Origin: Anisakis pegreffii
Taxonomy: Eukaryota; Nematoda; Chromadorea; Rhabditida; Anisakidae
Length of the DNA: 64,000 bases
Assembly (NCBI GenBank): GCA_035041965.1
Contig: JAPYMA010001588.1
Coordinates: 1-64,000, forward strand
Direction of reading: 5' to 3'
The notes below the pieces were generated by a model. The model was given only the letters and a program-made list of their open reading frames with translations. It made no database searches and was not told the DNA's origin. Of the stretch, positions 36,597 to 49,779 are shown piece after piece. The position numbers were made by a program, and so were the translations under genes. Positions within the stretch are counted from its first letter, which is position 1, and each line of letters starts with the position of its first letter.

Positions 36597-39054
36597 TGTG
36601 CTGTTGTCTTAATATTGTCTTCAACTTCAGTATTTCTAGAGGACACTTTTTGAACTCAGTGATAATTTATGTTGATTGAATACCAACTTGTATCGGCAGA
36701 ATTCCTGGAATTATTTTTTAATTTTTGGTAACAGTTATCGTTGAATAACAATGCAACAGTCATCAATATCGCCCTCACTTTTGTTTTTGAACCTTTGAGA
36801 AAACTGTGAGAATTTCAAGTCAGCATATTGGCTTGCTCTTTCGAAATCACGTTAACCATATTTAAGTGGATGACAGCGACAACGAATGAGATTATTCTCT
36901 AAATCTGTTGGTATTATCTGACTCCACAATTTGCAAATCGCTCTTTTACATGAGACAATATCAGATATTTTAAACCAACAATGCTCTCAAAATAATTAGC
37001 AAGGAAACAAAACAGGAATGGTTCACTGTTGTAACAGTTTTCTGAAATCAGCAAGAACTTCTGCTTGTAAAAGATACGAAAAAGCGAATGGATCTGACTC
37101 GAAGCACAAAATCAGTCAACACAAATAGTTGCATAACGTTGGAAATATGCTCAGCATTAATAAACGAATGAATCATAATTCAAAAAATGTGCATTTGTGA
37201 GTAAAGCGGATCAGAATCGACTGAACGGGAGCACTGAACATCTGGCTTATTCGGATTGTATTCAACGATGTACCGGTATTTATAAGCGACTATCTGTGGG
37301 GGAATATTATTATTATCACTATTATTTCTGCTGTCGTTTTAATGACGCGATTTTTTTGAAATTACAACTTCAAATTGCGATCGTTTATAGCTGTTTGTAG
37401 TTGGATGTGAACGAATAACAAACCATATCTGCTGATTCATTATACGTTTTGAATATTGCTACGAATACAAAAGTGCATCGACCATTACTGATCTAATCGT
37501 TAATCATATGTTTGAGTTTCATCAGATACTATACTCGTATTGAAAACAGCTTATTATTCCCATCTAAAAAGACTTATGTTTACGCAGTATTACAGAGATG
37601 ACAATTATCAACTTAAATAATTTCGTGAAAGCTACAGCCTGCTTCGAGTGAAAAAGTAAAGTGATGGTTTTGTTTGTCAAGAATGAACTCTACGAATAAT
37701 AATTTAATTCGAGTTTTAAAAACGAAGAATAACATCCTGCCACATCGCACACAGGTTTGACAAGGCCACTGAAAAGCATTTTAAATGGTAGAGTGGAGTG
37801 GCCAAAAACAAGCAGCTAATCCTGTATGGGATTTCTAAGCCATTGGAGAATCGGGAAAGCGCAATATAATGAAGCCAAGTAAAGAGGTCGGTGAAGCGGA
37901 AAAGATTTCGTAACCGAAAAATTGATTTTAATCGCTGTTGAGTGATCAGTTCATCGAAGTTGGATATTGATGGCAGATTATAACAAGAAGTGAATCGATT
38001 ACCATCTGTGGGGAAAAACTTCCGAGATTAAAAAATATGTGAGTTTATTTGATGTCTTCTCGTGTCAATCCAAAATATGAAGTTATGAGTGCGAAGTTGT
38101 TTCACTATTGGTAATTTTGTTCAGGGAACAACTGAATTTCTACACATTTTTAGGATTCAGGATTCAGTTAACGAAGAATTCAAGTTATCACTAGCTTATT
38201 GTTAGAGAGGTCGTAGCTGGAAAAATGGTAATTTATCAGTGTTTTATTGGAGAATATTTAGATGATAGAATTCTCATTAGAAAATCCTTTTAAACAATGG
38301 ATGGTTAATTGTAGGTTTACTAGAAGTCGGTTAGAAATCTTTGCTGTGAGCAGTTTGAATAAGTCACTCTTTGAAGTTATATGAATAATAGAATAAAATT
38401 AAAACTGTCATAAAGTCATCACTTTTCAATTTTCGAGGTTATTTCTCTTATTTTGTGATCCATTCGTCAAGCCGACTCAATTGGTACCAAAATTATCGGA
38501 AAAAGAGCAAAAAAATTTTACGCGAAAAAACCCTGATCATACCCTCACCCTCACGATCTCAAAACTCAGATTTTCAAAATATCATATCTCAGCTTTGGAT
38601 TGACATTTTGAGACGATCTAATCAGCTTTGAGGTGACCTTCACCATCTGAGTGTGAATGTTGCAAAAAATTTTCCGGTCGACCAACAGAAACCCGCATTT
38701 CGAGACCCCAAAAACTATCAGTGTATATGTCAATGCATTGGTTTTAGTAACAAGGTTGTCTTCAAAAGCAGGCGTTATGTAAGCAGAATCAGAAATTAAT
38801 TACAACGTTTTGCTGTACTATGCGCAAATAGAGCAGATAATTTAGCACTTGAAATATTGTTGTCAACAGTATGCCATTCATAGCATGACTTTATCGTATC
38901 ATTCATGTCATCTTTGCGAAATGCCAATATTTCATTTTGCATACCCGATTCTCAAATTCTCAACTGTGAACATTGCCAAACAGCACAATCGATCTATGAA
39001 TGTTTATCAATTATTTGTTGTCTACTGAATACAAACGACACTGATGCAACATCA
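36597..39054. other. Non-coding stretch, nothing recognised
   Basis: No exon could be supported on either strand. It separates the M13 start from the end of the next minus-strand gene and probably contains regulatory sequence for M13. Confidence 0.45.
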
Positions 39055-40174
39055 TTAACGGTAACACTTTGCACCTGATGAGCCGAATTTATCGAGTAGT
39101 CGAATTTCATCTAAACCAATCGCGTAGTTCTTTTTCAACTGATCAGCAGCAAAGATTACCTGCAAAAATGCGAATGCTCCAAATTTACGTAGCGAAGTGC
39201 AGCACGCTGAAAATCAATGAGGGACACATTGGTGACGATGGTCTATAGAAACTGTTCTATCGAAAAATTTTCTATAGAAATATGTTCCATTGAAAACATT
39301 GTTCACTCCACAGTAATTCGCACGCTAAATGAAAAGAGGCGTTTTGCTCCCGTGGTGCGCTTGAATGAAGAATTGCACATAATTTTGATGATTTAACTAG
39401 AATACAATACAATACATTAGAGTAAAGACACAATTTGATGAATTGCTTGTGAAACTTGAAGAGTCGTACAGAAAGCTCACCACGTGGGCTCCTTTTGGAA
39501 TGGCAACCTGATAGCTCAACCACTGTCTGGAATGTGCGTTAATATTTTCTCCTGAAGTCTCAAAAAGACATGTCTGAACGGTGTCTAGACAAACACGCAG
39601 TCTTCCATGTCTACCAGCCATATACACTAAGAAATCAAGGATTGAAATTTCGTTTACATTGACACTTCTTTTCGTTGAAAGTGTGAAAATAACTTCTGGA
39701 TCATCCACTTCACCAGCGTAAATAAATGATCCTGCTGAAAATAGACTCAATAATTTCAGGAGAGAGCACTTTTTTGTTATGCAGAGCAAACGAAGAGCTT
39801 TGATTTAAGAGGTTACTCCTTTCTCACCAAATCCAACGTAAATAACAATTTTGCGATTGCATTATATGACCAATTTGCTTACTTCCTGTGTAGTCCGCTG
39901 GTACGCCAGTCAGGCTGTTCGCAACTCGACCCTTCGATATAAGCCATTCACTTATTTTCACTCCGGCTGGCAAACCTAGATAAGTTGAATGTTATCTGAT
40001 AGAAACGACAGTCTGAGAGATTGCACAACACATTCATACACGGTGAAATAAACTAACCTAAAATGAGATCTGCATCATCATCCGTTTTGCTAGAGATGTA
40101 CTCACAAAGACTGCCATCCGTGAACGTGCATTCGATTGATGGACATTTCGATGAATGATTGGCAAATGTACGAC
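39055..40174 (-). CDS. MAM-domain protein, 5' exon(s) not found
   Basis: Exons 40174-40058, 39975-39883, 39734-39481 and 39159-39055 join in phase (1, 1, 1, 0) and encode about 188 aa ending GAKCYR-stop. The pattern is that of a MAM domain: CTFTDGSLCEY near the start, DDADLILG, a central GSFIYAG, RLRVCLDTVQTCLF, and a terminal IGLDEIRLLD before the last Cys. MAM domains are extracellular adhesion modules held by disulfides. The protein ends right after the domain, with no membrane anchor visible, so it is probably secreted. A signal-peptide exon should lie upstream between 40.2 and 42.8 kb, but I could not identify it. The adjacent gene at 42867-47979 is a related MAM protein. Confidence 0.75.
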
Positions 40175-42866
40175 CTGCTTCAGGTGTGTTATATGTGCGA
40201 ATCATTTGTGATCGAATGCGATTTGTCGTTACAGCACCATGAATTCGTTTACGGAGATCTCTTAAAAGCCATTGACCTGCCGGCTTATTCAATAGATAAT
40301 TCCAGCATTATTTTGATAAAGAACTTATTGAAGTACTGTTGTCGTTCTGTGATCTCAGATACAACAAATACATTGATACAACAGATGAAGATATCATTGG
40401 TCACATTCAGAGGAAACACATCAACCAATAATCTCTCCTATGTCGCAAATTTTCAAAAGAAAAGTGCAGTGAATCGCACTCCAGAAATTCTCACCTCTCT
40501 CTTAAGCTGTTCATCGATCTGATCGGAATGGAATTGTCTTTATGCAGAAATAACGACCGATTACCTACGAACAATTTCGAATCGAATTCCCCTGAATGAA
40601 TAATTATCCCGAATGAATGAATGTCGAAATGCTTTTTTCCATGTAATAATCGATTCTTTGTAACGCTCATTCACTTCGTAATGTTCTTTTCAAACTGTGC
40701 ATCGCGGAAAAAATGAAAACAGTGAACTTTTCAGAACATTATACATCATAGTGATAGGGATTGAAGTTGTCGAACTGTGACTGACGTTAAAATTTGTCAG
40801 TCGAAGGAGAGTCGTGAACGAGCTTATAGCTAGTACTTTTTATTTGAGGGAAGCGGGGCAGAAGTGAGGCCTGTTTTAGGTTTTCGTGGAGTTTACCGGA
40901 GAAACGAAACCCTCAAAATCCGACCAACTTACAGTGTCGTTTTGTTGGAATTTTCTTAGTGAGTAGTGATGTTGAGCATCATATTTACTACTTCAAAGTA
41001 TCGAGACTCGGAAAAACTTGTGGGAGGAGCGCTGAACCCCTTCCCATAGTCTCTGTGGCTGCTGGTCCGTTGTCGAATGAAAAGCTGAGATTAAAGAAAC
41101 GCTGGTATGTGGCAATTTTTGTTTTGGCCGATGTCAGATGCGCTTTCGAATGCATTTTTCTTCACGAGCATTTTTCTTAGGAATTTATTTCTCATTGTAT
41201 GCACCTTAACACTGAGTTTTTGTGTTGTAACAGGAAGATAAAACGACAACCGTTATGTCTACAACCGCGGGTCACAAGTACGGTTTCATACCTCCAGGTT
41301 CCTTATTTTCCTTGCTGCTTCCGAATTTTCCTCCGGCACCCAACGTTGAACGATTCACTATATTTTCTGAAAGATCGAATTCATGCACCTTCACCGTCTC
41401 GTGACACCTGCATTTTGTGATAAAATTCGATCGACTACACTAACTTTGCATTTCTTGATCTCCTCCGGATGACTCATTCACCATGTTGACTAGAACTAAT
41501 TTCAAGGTAACAGGTTCAAAATATGAGTCAGTAAAGGCAATAAAACCGAACTATAGTGGCGAGAAAAGGCAAGGAAAAGAATCCATACAGAAGGCGATGA
41601 TTTTGACAAATTGCGAGCATATCAAACTTTGCACGGATTGATGTATTCTTAGCGGGTGTTTTAGCGAGAAGAAAATTTCTGCACAATAAAGGAAACTGAA
41701 TGATGAAGTTCGATTGAAACTCCTCAAAAAATTAGATGAAGATTAACGGCTTCTACAAATATTCATAGTGTTTTCAATCGTTCGAACGGTGCGAGTGGAT
41801 TGCTAGATATGAAGATGCAATTTCATCGTGTGACTCGACACGTTTCATACGAGAACAAATCAAAAACTTCAGTGATTTTCGATAAAAGCAGTGCTAGCTG
41901 ATGCCCTAACCATGATAATCCTATTGTTACCGAACAGTATCACTCGTCCACAATTTAGCAAATGTGCTATAGAGTTAAGCGGCATAACAGAATCGTTGTG
42001 TCATGCTATAAACCTCTCCGAATGCAAGTACATCTCAGGAAATACGAATTTTTCATCAACAACACGCTTATTTTTCTGAAACCACAGAATCTGTTTTATC
42101 GGGTATTGACTAATTATGCGTTTTCCCATCAAACGTGAGCATGCAGATAATTTCAAAATAATGATCCTACGATTATATCCTTGACAAGCAAGTTTTATGG
42201 TTTTTCATGAAGTTAGGCTGGTGATTCCCGAGCCTGATTTCGCTCTCAACTCAACCTTTGTTCTCCAAAAACAGTCAACTTGCCTACATGAAACCAGTGG
42301 TAACAACACCAGTTAATTTTGCACAGAAAGTGTGACAGTTCAAGACTGCGCTTGTAACAGAATCAAAACATAAGTAAGCGAATTTCTTTTGCGAAGAATG
42401 AAACCGTTTTTTATTCACTGCAATCTTCTAGCATTCCAACAAGAAAGTGACATGGAATTTGTGAAAATTAACTCGTATATCACAATCTGTCATCAACACT
42501 CAAGTTTTATCATTTCATTCCTCTGTCATGTTATCGTCTCTATTAATCGCAAATTTTCTCAGTTGATTTTGTAGAGTCAGTGGATAATACAGCTGACTGA
42601 GGTCAAGTGAAACAACTCTTGAATATGTTTATCACGAATGTGTTGCAATAATCACAACGATCTCATGGCAAGAATAGTTGAAAAATAAAGGAAGTCCCTG
42701 CATAAATTCACCGAAGAAAGTCACGTAATTCAACTTCGCTTCAGATTCGTCAATTTTCACCTATCGGTTTTGTTTCGCTTTCATCTCAAACATCATTTGC
42801 TACGAATGTGCAGTCTGCAGTCAGCGATAGCCTTCATTCCCTCAGGTTGTCCCATTTGTTGATTGA
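40175..42866. other. Spacer between the two MAM genes
   Basis: Expected to contain the missing first exon(s) of the gene ending at 39055. I see only short isolated frames, none with a convincing signal peptide and donor on the minus strand. Confidence 0.4.
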
Positions 42867-45800
42867 TCAACTTCGGCCAAAGTTGGAAAAGGTCACAGTA
42901 TCGTCGTTCCTCGATGATGGTGATAGTGAGATATTGTTCCATTGTAAGAAGCGCTCAATGAACTGTTCCTTGAGCTGATTGAATCCTCCTGGTTGATTCA
43001 TTAAATTCAAATCCATATCAGCTGTCAGTTCATCAATATTCGGTATTTTTCTAAGCATCTTTAATTCTTTCAAAACTTCATCTGGTAGACTTTTCAGAAT
43101 GTGATTTTGCTGATTCTTGTGCTTTCTCTCAAACACAGTAAGCGGCAAAATCGAAGACTGGATCCCATGCTTTTCAACTTCTGAACCAATGTGTGTCTGA
43201 GTCGGCTGTGATTGCTTCAGCCCTCTCACTTCAACTGATTCATTTCTCATAAATTCCAAACGAGTTTGTTTTACGATGTCTGCGTTTTGATCTGGTATTG
43301 TTGCCGGCTCATTTGGTCTTGAAGATAAAGTTGTTTGCGGTTGTACGTGGCTGAGGTGCGCTTGTTGACGAGTTTTTAATGTAACTGGTTCCAATTGTTC
43401 GATGATATCAAGATTCATATTACCAGATATATTCACCGTTGCTGGAGCGAGTGTTGTGGAAAACGAAGATGGCGTAAATCGGCGCATCGTACGTTGCATA
43501 CCAAAGTTGTTCTTTGGTATTCTCTTAATACTTAGCGAATTGTGGCGCTTATTCTGATTGGAGGAATCCACTTGCAGCACTTCATTGCTAGGCATGACAG
43601 CTTCCTCAGAATCTGAATCTTGCGATGTTATATCAACGGCTGTATCAGATCGATCTGAGCTGGAGGAGATAAATATTGGTGATTTTTGGAAAGTTTTAGT
43701 GGAATGTATTCGCAAACGTTGAGAGTTGGGTGCATTCGAAAGAAAAGATTGCTGTGAGAGGTCGTCGATGGATGTTGCTGTATCAGACTGCCGGGTAATA
43801 TCCATTGTTTTTGATCGCATCGCACTAATAAAACGAGATAACACTGGAGCAAATTGTTGAATGATTTGCGTTACGTTCGGTAGGTAATGATCAAATGCTT
43901 CGGTGATCTTGCTTAGATGTTCATCGTCGACTTTTTGTGGGTCTCTCAAAATGTTCGGATGCAAAGCACTACCAATGGTTGGTGTCGTTGGTTGCGTCTG
44001 GGGAGCGATAGAGCTCGAAAGTGGATCAACAACCATATAGGGTATAATTGGAGATGGTAGAATGGTGTGTAATTGAGATGGCACCATTGTCGTTGGAGAT
44101 AATTGTCGTAAGGCTGATAACAGAACAGAATACGGCGATTCTTCTTTTACGACTCCATCATTGGAAGGCACTGTATTTTGATCACTGACAACAAATTTAT
44201 TTTGTCGATTTTCTTCAGCAGCTAGCGAAGTTTTGGCAACTGGATCTCTTGTGTTATCTATTCCATACCAGTTTTTCAAAAGTTGGGCCAAATCCTCATA
44301 ATCGTTCGGACTTGGGGATGTTATGCTACTTTCGGCCGCGTTTCGTTTCAATCGTTCTTGCTTTTGTGTACTCAAATGACCGATAAATTCGTTACCGATC
44401 ATGCTTGATTTCCAATCTCTTTGACGATTTGCATGTGGCTTTTTTGAGAAATATTCTTCATCGTAAAACCCTGCAAGCTTGGCTGATAATTCCGCTTGAC
44501 AAACTGCACCTTCACAATTGTTCCATTCAGCTAATCCATTGGAGGTACTCGCTCAGCATAAGGATTTTGATTGGGTGTTTACTGAATTTTTTGAAGAATT
44601 TTTTTTTTCGTCTTCACATGCAGCTTACATCGACCATTCTTTGACTTTTCATGGTGTCTTGACTCAGTAAATATTCCGTCGGAATGTTTTTTAAGGCACA
44701 GAAACAGTTAAGTAGATGAGCAAATGTAAAGGCAACTGCCATCTAGACGACTGACTCCCCAAAAAAGAAGTTTGGTTCCCTTACTTCTAGTTGTGACACG
44801 CTGGGACTTACATGCAGAGCCGGTCCCTGTACCTTTGACTGAGGCACGTGAGAGTTGATCTAACCTAACACGGTAGTTGCGTGTGAATGCAGCACACCAA
44901 ATACGAGGTGCCATCCTCATATGCAAAAGCTTGCACATGCGAAACAAAGCATGAATTGATGCATAATAAAAACGTGAAGTGATAAATCATGTCATAAGAA
45001 TCATAATCAAGTATTTATTTAGAGGAAACAAAGTTGGTTCGTGATGAAATGCCATTAGCTACTCACCACATAAACTTGCATTGAAAGTAATTCCATCAAC
45101 AGCGATTATATGAATTGGCTGTACAAATGATGCACGAAGGAGAATCTGGAAAATAACACCGGATTTAAATGAAGCAAAACTATTCCAAAAAACAATTTCG
45201 ATCAATAAACTTAATAATCACATGAAAAATTTTTGTGATTAGTAAATTTTCTCGCTGAATAATCAGTGCCATCTGCAAATACCAGTGCTAACTGTTAATA
45301 CGTCTGTTCGTAACTTGTAAATAGAAAATCACACGAATTCTCTTCATTGTGAGCGCAGATGATAGCGATAGTTTGAGGATCGTAACCAACATTTTAACAG
45401 TAAAAAGATGATGATTTTACAAGTAACCTCAAATGGTTGTGTGACTGAAGGGAACTCGATGACACTAAATGTCCACTGTTGTCCATGACTATTTGCGATA
45501 GCTGGAAAACATTTGAGTGCTGTGGGATCTGAGGAGCCTGGTGGCTGTCTGATGCAAGCATCAAGAGTTGTCATTATACCAGTTCGGTAATACCATAACT
45601 GCAAGCTTCCACCACCAATTTGACAGCTGCAAAACTACAGTCATCTTATATTCACCACATTTTCTCATCAACATATGCCGAAATGCATTTTTTGTTCGCA
45701 TATTGCGTTAGAGAAATTGAATTGCAAGGGGTGTGTAAACTGGAAAAAGGTTCGAGAACAAGATGTGCCATTCAAATGCTCTCCGAATCCGAAAGTCAGG

Positions 45801-47979
45801 GAGAGCTGGTTTATGCGGACTCGCGCGGAACATTCAGAGCAAAGTGAATTGCTCAACCTTATAATATCACTGACAAGCGCCGCTCTATGATATCCATCAA
45901 ACGATCCTTGTGTGTAAGCGAAACGATTACCTGAAACAATCCATCAGAAACTTTACTAATTGCATCTCATTCACTGACAAGCAGAGTGTGAACAAAAATT
46001 CTCGTTAAAATTGATCGTCTTACTGGAATTCATCAAGCATTCTTATAGACATACATCCAATGAATATTGCAGCTTTCCAAGATTGTGCTTTTCAATTATC
46101 GTGCAGAAGCTTACCGGTTGCATTTTGAATAGGCCGAATGTGATGATATTTGTCGATATGCACATTATCAGTAAGCATAAAACGACCATCCTCTTCAGTG
46201 CTACCGGTTAAATTACGCCATCGACATAAGTCATTAAAGTTACAGTTGAGATCTGATGAAGTGACAATTTGAGACCATCCTGGAAATCAACTGCTGTAAT
46301 TACGGAATCACACTCGAATTAATCCTCGCACAACAGAAATGATTTAATAGCATCCGGGCAGAGTCGAGCCTCTCAGGCCCGCCTCTATCCATTTCATTAA
46401 GTGCTCATAATACGAGATTTTTAACACAATTTTAACAAATGCTGGTGTTTGTGAATGACATCGTGCAGTTGAGAATGAAAATAAACATTTCAGTCATCAT
46501 GCTTCCATGCACCGCAAAGTGGCAAAACGACGAACTAGCTAGGAATAAGTTTATCAATCAAGTATCCGTGAAATCTACATAAATTCATGGTTGTTTAAGT
46601 GTGATCGTTGCTTTGTGTTTGTTGCGCAGTTAAACCTGCTAAAATGCTATCAAGTGATGAAAATAATGAATGATTGTTCGAAAACAGCAATGAAGGTAAC
46701 ACCGGTGAGAGTAGTGGCTGTGTTTCTTCAGACGATGACATTGAAATTGGATCAAATTCTGTTCAATCTGGATGCTTATACTGATTCTAAGCTAGCTAAA
46801 AATATATTTCAAGATGTGCCTTGTGCGAATGTTACTAACTCGTGCACATTTTCATTGGTATATATAGGTTGGAAAAAGAATTGCTCTAATAGCTGTGGAC
46901 TGCATGAGAAGGTCTCTTCATTTTCAACGAATTATTCTCGAAAGATCGCCTTCGAACTATTACTTCCATGTATTGATTCGTTTCCATTGTAAATTTTATC
47001 AGTTTGAAGTAAATGAATGTGAAATAATTAACTGAGTAAGACTTCATTGGTGACTTCATCTGAGGACAGAAAACGGGGAACATGTTCCATATGTCTGTCC
47101 ATTAATATTCGGAAATCAAAAATGCAAAGTTTTTTACTGCCTGAAGAATGTCTATAGTGAACATGGCATCACCATTTGCATAGCATAATTCTCATATCCA
47201 AATGATGTGTTGTTTAAAATTCTCGTTGATAAATTTGTTATAGATCTTGTAGTTATAATGAAGATGCTATTTTAGCTGATTTTTTGTGCTGCTTTGCTTT
47301 GTTTCATTTCTATAGTCCAGTCATGAATGAGTTGAGAAACCAAAATCGTCATTAACAGTTCGCACGACATGAGTAACTCGAAACGTGAAATTTTCATCGA
47401 AAACCGTACTGTCTACTATTTATTATGCATGTTATTTTTTCTTGTTGATGTCCATTGTCGTTTTCTGGTTTTGAGCTCACTTTGCAGTTCCATGAAAATA
47501 GTAACAATAAAATTATGTGCTACAATTTATACTACAACAGTCGCCTAGTTTGCACTTCTTGATACAGTTCATTGTTTTGATATATATTTTGAAACATTAA
47601 AACAAGTCAGAATTAGTAAAGTCTATGAATTATTATCATTCTAAACACTTTAAAACGCGTTAATAATGGTATAGTTGTAGCCAGGCCTGAGAGGCCCTTT
47701 CGTCTACGACGATTAATCCAGATTATGCGTACGACTTTGAACGCATAATCCAGAAAACATTTTAACTCCTTTTCTAGTTGAGGTTATGGAAATATCCAAA
47801 ATCACCACATCTCAGTAACTGCGGACTGCAGCAATTCATCAAGTTACGGAATTTTGAAAGTTAGCGCCGAGCCTCTCAGTCCCGTTCGTCGTTCGAGAGT
47901 TAAGCACCAGTTCAAGTAAACATCACTCACCGTTCGCAACGATATTGATCAAAATGAGCAGAATACTTGGCTGCATCAT
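42867..47979 (-). CDS. Secreted MAM-domain protein with long disordered C-terminus
   Basis: Exons 47979-47931, 46279-46115, 45930-45858, 45626-45428, 45145-45067 and 44551-42867; about 745 aa. Exon 1 is a signal peptide (MMQPSILLILINIVAN). Exons 2-5 form one MAM domain: DLNCNFNDLCRWRN at the start, LQLWYYRTG and LDACIRQPPG in the middle, QQWTFSVIEFP, and VDGITFNASLC at the end. Phases match at every junction, and only the last acceptor (GCTGAG) is weak. The final 1.7-kb exon encodes a Cys-containing link (CEGAVCQ), a possible furin site (RLKR), then some 500 residues rich in Ser, Thr, Pro, Gln and Asn with no fold I recognise. The product is probably an extracellular matrix or cuticle-associated protein. 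It is a neighbour and probable paralogue of the gene at 39055-40174. Confidence 0.82.
46366..47883. repeat. Three copies of a GGCCTGAGAGGC motif in intron 1 of the long MAM gene
   Basis: GAGCCTCTCAGGCCC at 46366-46380, its inverse-type GGCCTGAGAGGCCC at 47684-47697, and GAGCCTCTCAGTCCC at 47869-47883. The last two form an inverted pair enclosing about 200 bp, like termini of a small element. No target duplication was identified. Confidence 0.4.
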
Positions 47980-49779
47980 TGTGGACAGCGGGAGGCCGAA
48001 CTTACTAAACAGTGTACAATGAAGTATCGAGTAATGAACAAATGAACACTTATTCGTCTCCTAGAAGTTGTATTTAGCCATAAAATAATTTGCAGCAGCT
48101 ACGATGAAGAAGAGAATCAAGGTTGTTATCAATCTTCCTTGAGCGTTATAAATGAGAAAATAGCGAACTTTGTTGTTTTTTGATCAGTGAATTAATCGTA
48201 CTGATTACTTCAGTTTCAATACTTAGAGCCTGTCAGAAATAGGGTAAACGCCCAGTAGAAAATCGCATGCGATCAACAAATTGAATGGTGGAACAATATG
48301 ACTAGGTGACCTACTGTGACAATGCATGAATGAGGAGTGAGTGAACCAGTTACCCTCACCACTGAATTAAATTGCTGCACTCAAAATTAGATCCATCATG
48401 TCATACATATTCTCACTAAAGATAGGCAGCAACATAAATCATACCAATCTTCATACCAATATAGTGCTAATTACATCTTCTCCTTATCGACGAAGTCTTC
48501 ACAAACAAAAGATGATCAAATAAATCTGTTCATGACATAATTTATAATAGGAGAGCAAGTCTCAGAGCATTCTGAAGTGAATTTTAGTCCACTAATCCAC
48601 TGTTTGCAACTCACTAATACGAGTTTAACCAATTTGGACGACCACTTGAGGATAACCTCATAGTCATTCAGAATAATCGCTCTAACGATGTGACTCGCTT
48701 GTGTGCTTAACATTGAAACAAAAACACTCCACTCCAATCGATGTGAAGTAATGAGTTGAATTTGAACTGATGAATAATAATGATGATGACAATAACAATT
48801 CTCATTATTTTATTATTATTTAATGATACTAATAATAATAATTGTTAGTATTATTATTGTTCGGAAGATTGCCGCAGAGTTCAGAGAAGATTTGCGTAGT
48901 GTCTATATATGTGTTTGTGTCACTACATTCAAAATTTTGTTTTTAGAATGCAGTCAGTTTATGGGGAGAGTTAAATTGTTAGTCGTATAAACGCCGTGAG
49001 ATGACTGTGGAAAAGAATTACTGAAAACAACTAATTAGTTCAAGCAATCCATTTCATATCCTTCTCGTTGATGATCGTATGCCGTTGTCTAAAAATTATC
49101 GAGCAACGCAGAACAACTTTTGCGTGCAGAAGAAGTGTTACTGTGCAATGATAGATGAATAAGAATTTAAATTTAAAAAAGACATTGCACTGAATGAACA
49201 AAATATTCTCAATCCCATCTTATATCATCACGTGAAGCATCATCCGTTTATGTTCATGTAGCTTCACAAGCTCTCAAGGTGATGAATGAATGTTTCTGAA
49301 TATACATCGTTAAATTTTTAGTGCATTGTATCTGTTTTTATTTATTTATGCGATGAATATGTGCAGTTTTTCCTATGAACGTAGCGAACTGAAAAATTCT
49401 TTTAGAAAGATGCGTCTACAACAGATTCTATAACGAAAAATAATACATCCACACGAACCGCGAGAAAATTAAACGCAAGAATAAATCGCGTATAACAAAA
49501 TAACAACGAAATGCAAATTACAACTTGAAAAGGAACCAAAAATAATGAGTTCAATAAATTAATCAAGCATTTCATAGGAGACAACCGATCACGAATCGTT
49601 TATATGATACCTTCGAGCAGATACTTCTGCAATGATCATTCAGGCGGTTGAGTCTCATTAATACGAACGATCTTTATTACGATTACACGAAATAATTATC
49701 AGTAGAAGACGCGAGGCGATAGTGAATATTATTATAGCGAACAAAGAGCATTCAGCATGTTTGCAGGCTTAAAAGCAGT
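47980..49779. other. Intergenic stretch with AT-rich triplet repeats
   Basis: No gene seen. At 48776-48862, (AAT)n- and (ATT)n-like runs include a self-complementary pair around 48829-48860 that could fold back. This is the presumed promoter region of the long MAM gene. Confidence 0.45.
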
